NCBI RefSeq assembly: GCF_000011065.1
Contig: NC_004663.1
Location: 2,170,001-2,234,000, forward strand
From: Bacteroides thetaiotaomicron VPI-5482
GTDB lineage: Bacteria > Bacteroidota > Bacteroidia > Bacteroidales > Bacteroidaceae
Direction: 5' to 3'
Length of the DNA: 64,000 nucleotides
Below the pieces are notes generated by a model that ran no database searches, had not been told where the DNA came from, and saw only the letters and a list, made by a program, of their open reading frames with translations. Position numbers and translations under genes: made by a program. Positions within the stretch are counted from its first letter, which is position 1; every line of letters starts with the position of its first letter. This document shows, one piece after another, positions 1 through 7,961 of this stretch.

Positions 1-444
1 CTGGAGGTGGAAGAGGATATGGAGCAACTAATAGCCGCCAGTACATCGCTTTACACAAACTACTTGCTATTAAGAAGTATAAAAGGAATAGGAATTATCA
101 ATGCCATTGTATTACTGTGTGTTACTGACAATTTTCAAAGATTTGACAACCCGAGGAAATTTGCCTGCTATTGTGGGGTCGCCCCATTTGAACATACTTC
201 AGGTATTTCCATACGGGGAAAAACGCAGACTTCTTCATTGGCTAACAAAGAAGTAAAAGTATACCTTACCCGGGCAGCTATTACTGCCATCTCTTGGGAT
301 CCGCAGATGAAAGCATACTATAAAAGGAAAATAGCAGAGGGGAAACATAAAGCATCTGTAATCAATGCTGTAAGAGCCAAAATCATAGCAAGGTCTTTTG
401 CTGTGATACGAAGGCAGACTCCATTTGTAACATTAGCCGTATAA
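1..444 (+). CDS. IS110-family transposase, C-terminal part (5' end outside window)
   Basis: The reading frame is open from base 1 to a TAA at 442-444, so the gene starts upstream of the window. The visible residues match the C-terminal Transposase_20 domain of IS110/IS1111 recombinases: a GIGIINA helix-hairpin-helix-like segment, then FACYCGVAPFEHTSG and a lysine/arginine-rich tail. The N-terminal DEDD RuvC-like catalytic domain is not in view, so activity cannot be judged. In this family a structured non-coding bridge RNA next to the gene guides target choice. The 180 bp after the stop codon are non-coding and may include the element end, but IS110 elements usually lack inverted terminal repeats and the boundary cannot be set. 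Family assignment is confident; IS110 versus IS1111 subgroup is not. Confidence 0.85.
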   Translation: MEVEEDMEQLIAASTSLYTNYLLLRSIKGIGIINAIVLLCVTDNFQRFDNPRKFACYCGVAPFEHTSGISIRGKTQTSSLANKEVKVYLTRAAITAISWDPQMKAYYKRKIAEGKHKASVINAVRAKIIARSFAVIRRQTPFVTLAV

Positions 445-527
445 TAAAAAGGTCCTTAACTTCGAAAATATCTTAGGTTTAGGAAGTAGCTATACACTTC
501 TGAAGAGTAGGTATGTCTATATACAAA

Positions 528-567
528 CTTACCCAAGGATACGTTAATGTTCGTAAACTTGGGTAAG
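528..567. terminator. Stem-loop between transposase and fructokinase
   Basis: A perfect 10-bp inverted repeat, CTTACCCAAG / CTTGGGTAAG, encloses a 20-nt loop. It lies in the convergent gap between the IS110 gene and the fructokinase. It could end transcription from either side, with ATTTTAT following it on the plus strand. It could also be part of the IS110 non-coding end. No strong U-tract separates these options. Confidence 0.35.
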
Positions 568-629
568 ATTTTATAGATATTGTTTGGAGAGGACTTAGAA
601 TTCACCTTCTTTTTGAATTTAAAGAGATT

Positions 630-1517
630 CTACAACAATCTGTCTTTCAGAATAACCGGAAGTTCGGGCATTGCACCGCTCTGCGTACAAACATAAGCGG
701 AAACTTCGACAGCCAGCTTATGAGCTTCGGGAACAGACTTGCCATTCAGAATGGAAGCACAGAAAGCGGCAGTAAAGGAATCCCCCGCTCCTACCGTATC
801 GGCTACCGGAACCTTCGGCGTTTCCTGAAAAGAAACGACTCCCGGAGTAAACACATAACTACCATTGATACCGCAAGTAAGAATCAACATTTTCAGATTG
901 TACTTGGCCAACAGAATCCAGCACTTATCCTGTAAGTCGATGCCCGGATAACCGAACATACGGCTGATTGTCACCAGTTCTTCATCGTTTATCTTCAGAA
1001 TGTTGCAGCGTTTGAAAGACTCGCGCAATACTTCTTTCGTGTAGAAGTCCTGACGGAGGTTGATGTCGAATATCTTCAGCTGTCCGTCTATATCGGGCAT
1101 TGTATCGAGGAATCGGTTAATTGTAGCACGGCTCACTTCATTGCGTTGAGCCAACGAACCGAAACAAACGGCGCGCGTATTCAAAGCCAGCCGCTTCAGT
1201 TCGTCCGTGAAAGGAATGTTATCCCATGCCACTCCTTCTTTGATTTCGTAGCAAGGCACCCCTTCGTCATCCAGTGTCACCTGCACCGTACCGGTAGGAT
1301 AATCCACCCGCTCAATCTGATTTTTGAGTTGCTTTTCTTTGAATACTTCCATGATTTCATCTCCCAGTTCGTCATTGCCCACCGCACTTACTACACGGCT
1401 GTCGAAACCAAACTGTGAAACATGATAAGCGAAATTAGCCGGAGCACCGCCTATCTTCTTTCCTTCGGGCAATACATCCCATAATGCTTCGCCCATTCCT
1501 ACAATTATATTATTCAT
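630..1517 (-). CDS. PfkB-family fructokinase
   Basis: 295 aa ribokinase/PfkB-family sugar kinase, normal length for the family. Expected reaction: ATP-dependent phosphorylation of fructose in the cytoplasm. Residues 23-29 read GGAPANF, the N-terminal sugar-binding signature. The C-terminal signature GAGDSFTAAF carries the catalytic aspartate and anion hole. It follows the sugar transporter gene by 34 bp on the same strand, so it is the last gene of that unit. The position fits the terminal step of fructan use: fructose released in the periplasm is imported and phosphorylated. It corresponds, from memory, to BT1757. Specificity for fructose is inferred from the GH32-rich context. Confidence 0.93.
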   Translation of the reverse strand: MNNIIVGMGEALWDVLPEGKKIGGAPANFAYHVSQFGFDSRVVSAVGNDELGDEIMEVFKEKQLKNQIERVDYPTGTVQVTLDDEGVPCYEIKEGVAWDNIPFTDELKRLALNTRAVCFGSLAQRNEVSRATINRFLDTMPDIDGQLKIFDINLRQDFYTKEVLRESFKRCNILKINDEELVTISRMFGYPGIDLQDKCWILLAKYNLKMLILTCGINGSYVFTPGVVSFQETPKVPVADTVGAGDSFTAAFCASILNGKSVPEAHKLAVEVSAYVCTQSGAMPELPVILKDRLL

Positions 1518-1551
1518 GATCTACAGATTTAATTGTTTTCCAAATATAAAA

Positions 1552-2721
1552 TTATTTTTTGATACGGAAGGTATAGAACAGCAAGTAAAGTACACCGACT
1601 GTCATCACAGCAATCGCACCATTCTGCCCCATAGAAGTATCCGAAGCAACTCCCATAGCCAACGGGAAAACGGTTCCTCCGAAGAGTCCCATAATCATCA
1701 GACCGGAAACTTCGTTTTTCTTTCCCGGCAGATAAAGCAATGCCTGCGAGAAAATAACAGAGAACACATTCGAGTTACCAAAACCGATCAGAGCGATACA
1801 AGCGTAAATCACCGCTTTATCATGGAAGATGAACAACCCTACCATAGCAGCCAGCATCATAACAACACTGATACCGAAGAAAGATTTCGGAGACATCTGA
1901 CGCAGGATGAATGATCCCAGAAAACAGCCTGCCGTACGGAAGATAAAATAGAGGCTGGTTGCAAAAGCAGCATCATCCAGTGTCATGCCGATACGTTCCA
2001 TCAGAATCTTAGGTGCAGTAGTGTTTGTACCGACGTCGATACCAACGTGACACATGATTCCGATAAAACAAAGCAAGATAAACGGTTTGCCGAGCAATGC
2101 CAGGCACTGTCCGAAAGTGGAAGGTTTGCCTTCTTCCTTCTCTTCTTCAATCTGTGTCGCGTTGAGCAGCAGAATGGCAAGGATGGCTATTACCATATAA
2201 ATAGGGAATAATACACGCCACCCCAGATCGAAAGAAGGAATCGCCTGCGTTGCTCCCCACATGGCAATGTACGGTGCAAGGAAAGAAGCGATCGCTTTCA
2301 CAAATTGTCCGAAGGTGAGGCTGCTTGCCAGACGGTCACCACGAACGATGTTGGAAAGAAGCGGGTTCAGTGAAGTCTGCATCAGTGCGTTTCCAATACC
2401 TAACAGGGAAAAAGAAATCAGCATCAGTGCGTAACTGTCCCCGAAGACAGGCAACAGTAAAGAAGCAAAAGTCACGATCAAACTGAGTAACACGGTTTTC
2501 TTCTGACCGATACGGCTCATCAGCATACCTGTCGGTACGGAGAAAATCAGAAACCAAAAAAACACCAATGAAGGGAAGATGTTTGCTTGTGAGTCTGTCA
2601 GACCCAGGTCTGCTTTTACATAATTGGAGGCAATGCCCACCAGATCAACGAATCCCATGGCGAAGAAACAAAGCATCACCGGGACTAGTTTGGAGAGAGA
2701 AGCGTTTTTAGTATTTTCCAT
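1552..2721 (-). CDS. MFS-type fructose/hexose transporter (inner membrane)
   Basis: Polytopic major-facilitator protein of 389 aa, related to the FucP/GluP sugar:H+ symporter group. About 12 hydrophobic segments are visible, with loop signatures such as SRIGQKKTVLL after the second or third helix. I chose the ATG at 2721 (MENTKNASLSKL). The frame extends upstream only to a GTG at 2754 that would add 11 non-conserved residues. It lies between a periplasmic GH32 gene and the fructokinase on the same strand. The inferred job is import of fructose liberated by the GH32 enzymes. The 279-bp gap upstream contains a 22-bp repeat array instead of a simple promoter. It corresponds to BT1758 from memory. 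Confidence 0.9.
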   Translation of the reverse strand: MENTKNASLSKLVPVMLCFFAMGFVDLVGIASNYVKADLGLTDSQANIFPSLVFFWFLIFSVPTGMLMSRIGQKKTVLLSLIVTFASLLLPVFGDSYALMLISFSLLGIGNALMQTSLNPLLSNIVRGDRLASSLTFGQFVKAIASFLAPYIAMWGATQAIPSFDLGWRVLFPIYMVIAILAILLLNATQIEEEKEEGKPSTFGQCLALLGKPFILLCFIGIMCHVGIDVGTNTTAPKILMERIGMTLDDAAFATSLYFIFRTAGCFLGSFILRQMSPKSFFGISVVMMLAAMVGLFIFHDKAVIYACIALIGFGNSNVFSVIFSQALLYLPGKKNEVSGLMIMGLFGGTVFPLAMGVASDTSMGQNGAIAVMTVGVLYLLFYTFRIKK

Positions 2722-2812
2722 TGTTTTATCTATTATAATTTCGTATATTAGCACAGTAATTATTTTCCTTTCCTATTGATCCTTTTTCTTTTAGCCTCCT
2801 ATTTTCTTTGCT

Positions 2813-2900
2813 TATCACGGCTGTGAACAGACCGTATCACAAGGGTGATAAGACCTTATCACAGTAATGAACAAATCGTATCACGTAGGTGAAACGCTAT
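2813..2900. repeat. 22-bp dyad array, TATCAC type (four units)
   Basis: Four consecutive 22-bp units start at 2813, 2835, 2857 and 2879. Each reads TATCAC, four bases, a GTGAWA-like hexamer, six bases. The TATCAC half is exact in all four. The second half is GTGAAC, GTGATA, ATGAAC and GTGAAA. Unit 2 is a full dyad, TATCAC-N4-GTGATA. Further right, TGTTAAC (2934) and TGTTAGC (2956) are also 22 bp apart. The array is intercistronic between a GH32 gene and the transporter gene. An array with identical geometry but different hexamers lies at 47513. Confidence 0.8.
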
Positions 2901-3000
2901 CTATCTCCCATACATAAGGAGAACATAAAGGCATGTTAACGCAAGGATAAAGGTATGTTAGCATGAATTAAAAAGAGCGCAGGGAGAAGAAAGTCGTTTT

Positions 3001-4833
3001 TTATTTCTTCAGTTTGTAAACCACGAATGAATCTACTTTATAGGCACCGCCTTTGCTGTAGAAGCTGATATGATTATAAGGTTCCGAAGGGAATACCTGA
3101 TTGGTCATAGCGAAGCGTCCACCGTCACCGAAAGCCTCTACACTCGATCTGTCTACAAACAGGCGGAGTTTCATTTCATCCTTATCCTCTTCAATCGCAG
3201 TCCAAGTCAGCATCGGGAAGTTTTCGTTGAAATTTACCTCGCCACTCTTGCGACGGTCCATCGAGAATTTCTTCTCTTTCATATCGTACTGCATGTCTAC
3301 TTCTTCGCCCTTGTCATTGTAGAGACGGAAACCGATGATTTCTGCCTGCTGATTCTTAAGGGACAGTTCTATTTCGTAAGCACCTTCATTGTTCGGAATC
3401 AAATCTTTCACGATACGTGTTCCGTTAACCTTGAATGAGCGCTTTTTGGAAACACCACGCAGTTTCAGTAATTCGGGAGAAGGAGCGGATTGAAGATAAA
3501 TCCCACCGTCGATGGCAAAGAGACTCAAATCACGAGGGATGGAGTTCGGACTACGGTATTGAGAAGTTGGCACGTCATTTGCATATTGCCAGTTGCTCAT
3601 CCATGCAATGGCGATACGGCGGTTGTCGGGGGCATCGCTCCAAGTAACTGTAGCATAATGGTCTTTTCCCCAGTCCATCCATTTCGTGACATTCGGCTGA
3701 TTGTCACAACTAAATTTCTTGCCGTCGAAGCTACCGATAAAGTATTGAGTAGCGGAGTCACCGAAAGGACCGTCACCGAGGCTGCAAAGCAATACCCATT
3801 TCTTTTCGTTGGTGCCCTCTACCGGAAGTTCGAATAAATCGGGGCATTCCCATACGTTGCCGTGAGCACCGTATCCTTCGCCGAAGCTGCTTTCAAATGC
3901 CCAGTCTTTCAAATTGGGAGAAGAGAAAATCTGCATTTCCTGTCCCACTGCGAGCACCATGATCCAGCGTTTTGTTGCTTCGTACCAAAAAACTTTCGGG
4001 TCGCGGAAATCACGAGCTTCGGATACAAGTACGGGGTTGTTTTCGTATTTGGTGAAAGTGCGTCCGTTGTCAGTGCTATAAGCGATGCTTTGTACCTGAC
4101 GGTCGCTGTTTTGTGTATAGATGGCGATGATTGCGCCTGCTCCGAAGCCGGCTGTATTGTTATGATCTACCACGGCAGAGCCGCTGAAGATAGTACCAAG
4201 CGCATCCGGTGCTATCGCAACGGGGCGGTGTTCCCAGTTTACGAGGTCTTTGCTGATAGCGTGTCCCCAGTTCATGTTTCCCCATTTGGAGCCATAAGGG
4301 TTGTACTGGTAAAAAAGATGGTATTCACCGTCTTTATAGACCATTCCGTTCGGGTCGTTCATCCATCCGTAAAGGGGAGAGAAGTGATAGGTCGGACGAA
4401 ACTTTTCACGGTTGGTCGTATCGAAGGTGTCGGAGAGTTTCATTTCCTTGCAGCAAGCGGTATTATCCGGCGAAAGATTGACACGGATCGGATCGTTGGA
4501 GTTCATCTTGAACTTGAAAGAGACCGTTTTGCCGGAAAAGTCGGAAAGGTCTACCGGAACAAAGTAATCTACTTTATGTATGGCGAGACGCACGTCGAAG
4601 TTTTTCACCTCTTTATTATTAACGATCATGCTGATACGTACATCGGGAGACGCATCCTCTACGGGCAGAAGCAGGTAGTTCTGGGAAGTATTGACACGTA
4701 CAAGGCAATGACCTTCTCCCAGATTCTTAATCAGCAAAGGAGAATCCGCCGCTCGGGTTGAAACAGAAATAGTCATGAGAATAAAACAAATCAGAAAGGT
4801 CTGAAGTTGTTTGACAGGCAAAAATACATTCAT
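3001..4833 (-). CDS. GH32 exo-acting fructanase (periplasmic)
   Basis: 610 aa. A hydrophobic signal peptide of about 28 residues lacks a lipobox cysteine, so the product is probably periplasmic. Residues 30-125 form an N-terminal beta-rich domain found in Bacteroides GH32 enzymes. The five-bladed propeller follows, with nucleophile motif WMNDPNG (Asp160), the transition-state stabiliser RDP (Asp278) and the acid/base ECPD (Glu329). A C-terminal beta-sandwich completes the family layout. Expected reaction: release of fructose from beta-2,6/2,1 fructo-oligosaccharides. It has its own promoter and shared upstream element at 4880-4944, and probably drives the transporter and fructokinase downstream. 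It matches BT1759 from memory. Linkage preference cannot be read from sequence. Confidence 0.93.
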   Translation of the reverse strand: MNVFLPVKQLQTFLICFILMTISVSTRAADSPLLIKNLGEGHCLVRVNTSQNYLLLPVEDASPDVRISMIVNNKEVKNFDVRLAIHKVDYFVPVDLSDFSGKTVSFKFKMNSNDPIRVNLSPDNTACCKEMKLSDTFDTTNREKFRPTYHFSPLYGWMNDPNGMVYKDGEYHLFYQYNPYGSKWGNMNWGHAISKDLVNWEHRPVAIAPDALGTIFSGSAVVDHNNTAGFGAGAIIAIYTQNSDRQVQSIAYSTDNGRTFTKYENNPVLVSEARDFRDPKVFWYEATKRWIMVLAVGQEMQIFSSPNLKDWAFESSFGEGYGAHGNVWECPDLFELPVEGTNEKKWVLLCSLGDGPFGDSATQYFIGSFDGKKFSCDNQPNVTKWMDWGKDHYATVTWSDAPDNRRIAIAWMSNWQYANDVPTSQYRSPNSIPRDLSLFAIDGGIYLQSAPSPELLKLRGVSKKRSFKVNGTRIVKDLIPNNEGAYEIELSLKNQQAEIIGFRLYNDKGEEVDMQYDMKEKKFSMDRRKSGEVNFNENFPMLTWTAIEEDKDEMKLRLFVDRSSVEAFGDGGRFAMTNQVFPSEPYNHISFYSKGGAYKVDSFVVYKLKK

Positions 4834-4879
4834 GTTCTATGGTATTAAGGTTGTTATACTTTTGATAGTTGTTACAGTG

Positions 4880-4944
4880 CAAAGATAGGCGCTTCCAAGG
4901 TTAGCGCCTATCACTTTTGTTTCAAACGCTGTAAAAGATGTTAC
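4880..4944 (-). promoter_or_regulatory. Promoter and shared fructan-locus upstream element (GH32 unit)
   Basis: On the minus strand TATCTTTG (4887-4880) fits the Bacteroides -7 consensus TAnnTTTG, about 45 bp before the GH32 start. At 4918-4944 (plus strand) lies TGTTTCAAA, 12 bases, then TGTTAC. The same element occurs before SusC (12916) and the third GH32 (16177). In all three cases TGTTTCAAA starts 38 bp from the CAAA of the -7 box. The two TGTTxC half-sites are 21 bp apart, as expected for a dimeric activator. The likely binder is the hybrid two-component regulator known for this locus, which lies outside the window. Confidence 0.7.
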
Positions 4945-4962
4945 TTGCCGGTGTAGTTTTCA

Positions 4963-6534
4963 TCAATAAGTGCTTACCTGAACGTCTGATACAGTTATTT
5001 CACCTTTATAACAGCAGAGTGACCACGGGTTCTTCTGCATTTGGTAGATACGGTTGGTGAAAGATAACTGGTCGTTGATATAAGTCACGCAGACGGACTG
5101 GTCACTGTAAATCGTCACACGATATTCATTATCTGCCGGAATATTGAATTTATTATCGAATAAGTATTTGGCATCGTCACCGTCTTTCTCAAAATTCGCT
5201 TTGCCTTCATCGGCATTGACATGGATACTATACCAGGAAGCGGAATCCGTTCCACGTACAAAAGAGATTCCGAAACGGTCCGTATTCGAAGCGGTCTTTA
5301 CGGTGAAAGAAATCTTGTTATGTACTTTCAGACGGTTGAAGATGACGGAGGCACCTTCGCCCAAAGTATAGGTTTTACCGCTTTCGATCATGTTACCATC
5401 TTTTGCCATTACTTTCACTTCTTGTGCGGAAGTGTATTTACGGTCGATTGCATCGGGTACTCCGAGGGTTAAAGTACCGTCTTCGTGTTGAATCAGACGT
5501 TGTGCTACCAGATTGCCTGCCCATTCGGGTTCTACATCACCAACATTTCCATTATCATTTCCGGCACGTGTGGGACACCAACCCCAAATGTAGCGGTTTG
5601 TTCCGTCGGAAGCGGTCTTTCCGGCATAGAATGCGCGGCTGTCCAGCATTCCTTCACGATTGTCCGGCCATATTCCGGCATCATTGGCGGTAGTTGCTTT
5701 CAAATCTTCCAGCGTTCTGCCTTTGAAATATTGTACTTTACGCATGAAGGAAGCCTGTTCCGAATAAATCAGATACCACCAGTCCCCCATCTTGAATACA
5801 TCCGGACATTCGTAGAAACGATCCCACATCATGGTCATAAAGGTTCCGGCAGATTCCCACTCTTTCAGGTCGGCAGAGGTAAATTCGGCGATATGCCCTT
5901 TTCCGTTCTTGCGGGTAGCGATCAGCATGTGATACACACCGTCTTCGGTCTGGAACAGGAACGGGTCACGGAAGTCATTCTTGTCATAACCATACGTATC
6001 TCCTTTCAGGTAGAAGGTACGGTTCTTGGTCCATGTCTTGAAATCGGGAGAAGTAGCTACCATCACTACCTGAGCATTCTGGTCGGAAGAAGGCTTGAAC
6101 TTATTACCGGTGTAGAAGGTATAATACAGTTTGTCGGCAGGGTTATAGATCGTTCCTCCTGTGCCGATGGCAGCATCCTGTTCGTCACGCCCTCCGCAGG
6201 AAATCAGTTCGCCGAGAGATTCGTAAGTAGCACCGTCTTTGGTAGCCACCCCGAAAATGGGATGGTACGTAGCTTCGGGGTTCGGACGGTAATCTTGCAG
6301 GTACATCACTTTAAAGTCCTTGGCAACCGGATCATAGAATGGCATCGGGTCACCTACAAAGCCGACCTGTGGCTTATAGTACATCGAGAAGCCATGCTCA
6401 TCACTCGATTGGAAGTATGTGGCTGTACCGTCCCAGTTTTTCTGAGTCAAGATGGGGTCAGTCTCGTCACTGCAAGCAGTCATCGAAGCTATCAGTGCGG
6501 TAAATGCTATAGGTAAGATCATATTTTTCATCAT
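4963..6534 (-). CDS. GH32 surface endo-levanase-like lipoprotein
   Basis: 523 aa with a lipoprotein signal (ASMTAC, Cys21), followed by an acidic SDETD stretch typical of Bacteroidetes surface-export signals. The GH32 propeller carries a divergent nucleophile motif VGDPMPFYD (Asp62), RDP (Asp190) and acid/base YECPD (Glu242), then a C-terminal sandwich. The GDPMPF form, in place of WMNDPNG, marks the endo-acting levanase branch. Inferred role: cutting levan at the cell surface into oligosaccharides that the adjacent SusC/SusD pair imports. It is the last gene of the SusC-SusD-binding-protein operon, 15 bp after its neighbour. Either of two adjacent ATGs may start it. It matches BT1760 from memory. 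Confidence 0.92.
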   Translation of the reverse strand: MMKNMILPIAFTALIASMTACSDETDPILTQKNWDGTATYFQSSDEHGFSMYYKPQVGFVGDPMPFYDPVAKDFKVMYLQDYRPNPEATYHPIFGVATKDGATYESLGELISCGGRDEQDAAIGTGGTIYNPADKLYYTFYTGNKFKPSSDQNAQVVMVATSPDFKTWTKNRTFYLKGDTYGYDKNDFRDPFLFQTEDGVYHMLIATRKNGKGHIAEFTSADLKEWESAGTFMTMMWDRFYECPDVFKMGDWWYLIYSEQASFMRKVQYFKGRTLEDLKATTANDAGIWPDNREGMLDSRAFYAGKTASDGTNRYIWGWCPTRAGNDNGNVGDVEPEWAGNLVAQRLIQHEDGTLTLGVPDAIDRKYTSAQEVKVMAKDGNMIESGKTYTLGEGASVIFNRLKVHNKISFTVKTASNTDRFGISFVRGTDSASWYSIHVNADEGKANFEKDGDDAKYLFDNKFNIPADNEYRVTIYSDQSVCVTYINDQLSFTNRIYQMQKNPWSLCCYKGEITVSDVQVSTY

Positions 6535-6549
6535 TGTTGCTTATTCTTT

Positions 6550-7935
6550 TTATTTACACAAGTAGTTGATTGCATTGAGAGTCATTTGCTCTACGTTGTA
6601 GTGATAGTAGTCGGCAGAAGCGTCTACTCCCTTGCCGTACCAATCATAGCAGCCGGAACCGATACAGAGCGTACGTCCGCTATTGGAACGCGGTTCAAAT
6701 TCGGCAATGACTACCGCCCCGTCGCCTCCATGTGCCAAATCGATTCCTCCTGTCAGGTTACGCCATGCGTTCAGGTCGTCATAACCTCCCCAGTCTGTCC
6801 CGATATGCCACTGCGCTGTGCTATTGGTAATCGCATAGCCGGCATCACAGGTATAGACTGTCGACTTGTCGCCATCTTTCCATCTTAAATCCTGGAATAA
6901 CGGATGTGATTCACTGCCGGTAATCAGGAAGCTCCATGGGGCAGAGGTGATTTCGGGCGAGTCTTCGTTTCCTCCCCAGCTATTGTTCGGTACACGCTCG
7001 TCTTTAGCGATGCCGAGATTGGCGATATAGAAAGTAGCGTAACGGGTCAGCAGCAGATTACCACCATTCTGATAGTAGACTTTAAACTTCTCCGCTGCCG
7101 CTTTCGCGTCATCCGGCAAAGGAGGATTGTCACCATTGTCTGCGTGGAAATGCCACCAGATAGCGGTATATTTACCTAAATCCACTTTTCCGTCCACTAC
7201 ATCCTTGAATGAGATATATTCGGACATCGATACATTATCCATCATCCATTGGGCAGCGGCTTTCTCTTCGGGACTCGTCAGAAGACTGACGGAAGAAGCC
7301 GTACCGACAAAGGCAGTCGGAATCACATTTCCCTGAGTAACCGTTACCACATAAGGAGTTACTGCCGAACGGTAAGTTGCCGTGTAAGTGACGGGGTTCG
7401 TAAAGTCCTGAATACTTCCGGATGCCGGAGTCACGGTAGCTCCGTCCGTTACGGTAAACGTACCTTTCAACTGAGTGATATCCACTGTCAGCGGAACGAC
7501 TACAGAAATGGTTTTCGATAACTGGTCTACCTTTCCTACATAAGTATCATTCAATTTGAAGGTCAGTATCTTCGCCTCATCTCTCTTCACGGTAATCGTG
7601 TAGCTCATTTGTACATCGCCATTCTTCACCGTCAAAGATACGGGAAGAGAAAAGTCGATTGTCTCACCGATAGCGATGCTAGCCTTGGCTCCTTCGGAAA
7701 GATTCATTTCTGTGACCACCATGCGGGTAATATCGTAATCGTAGGGCACTCCTACTACGATTGCCTTATTCTGATAGTCGACAGTTCCTGCGTATTCATC
7801 CAGCCGGATAGAGTTCACCCAAACATCTCCGTCCAGACGAAGGCCGGATTTGAAGTCATCACTACATCCTGTGACTGTAAGGCATGCCACAGTCACCAAC
7901 AGGATAGTATAAAGTTGTTTTATGATTGATTTCAT
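6550..7935 (-). CDS. Surface glycan-binding lipoprotein of the levan locus (DUF4960-like)
   Basis: 461 aa from the ATG at 7935. A longer frame reaches 7968, but that start would overlap the SusD gene and would put 11 extra residues before the signal peptide. The lipobox is VTGC. Two Ig-like repeats are visible at roughly residues 40-125 and 125-205, each with a threonine-rich VTxTV strand. The C-terminal half resembles the DUF4960 domain, a glutamine-amidotransferase-like fold with no obvious catalytic triad. Placement directly after SusD and before the endo-levanase supports a role as surface glycan-binding protein. It matches BT1761 from memory. Binding to levan is inferred from the locus. 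Confidence 0.85.
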   Translation of the reverse strand: MKSIIKQLYTILLVTVACLTVTGCSDDFKSGLRLDGDVWVNSIRLDEYAGTVDYQNKAIVVGVPYDYDITRMVVTEMNLSEGAKASIAIGETIDFSLPVSLTVKNGDVQMSYTITVKRDEAKILTFKLNDTYVGKVDQLSKTISVVVPLTVDITQLKGTFTVTDGATVTPASGSIQDFTNPVTYTATYRSAVTPYVVTVTQGNVIPTAFVGTASSVSLLTSPEEKAAAQWMMDNVSMSEYISFKDVVDGKVDLGKYTAIWWHFHADNGDNPPLPDDAKAAAEKFKVYYQNGGNLLLTRYATFYIANLGIAKDERVPNNSWGGNEDSPEITSAPWSFLITGSESHPLFQDLRWKDGDKSTVYTCDAGYAITNSTAQWHIGTDWGGYDDLNAWRNLTGGIDLAHGGDGAVVIAEFEPRSNSGRTLCIGSGCYDWYGKGVDASADYYHYNVEQMTLNAINYLCK

Positions 7936-7961
7936 TGTATTCTTTGTTTTAAGATGGTTAG

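Noticed and set aside
2813..2900. CRISPR array
   Set aside because: The period is only 22 bp, there are no spacers of normal size and no cas genes nearby.
5485..6516. 343-aa plus-strand frame
   Set aside because: It is antisense to the GH32 endo-levanase gene with its complete catalytic motifs.
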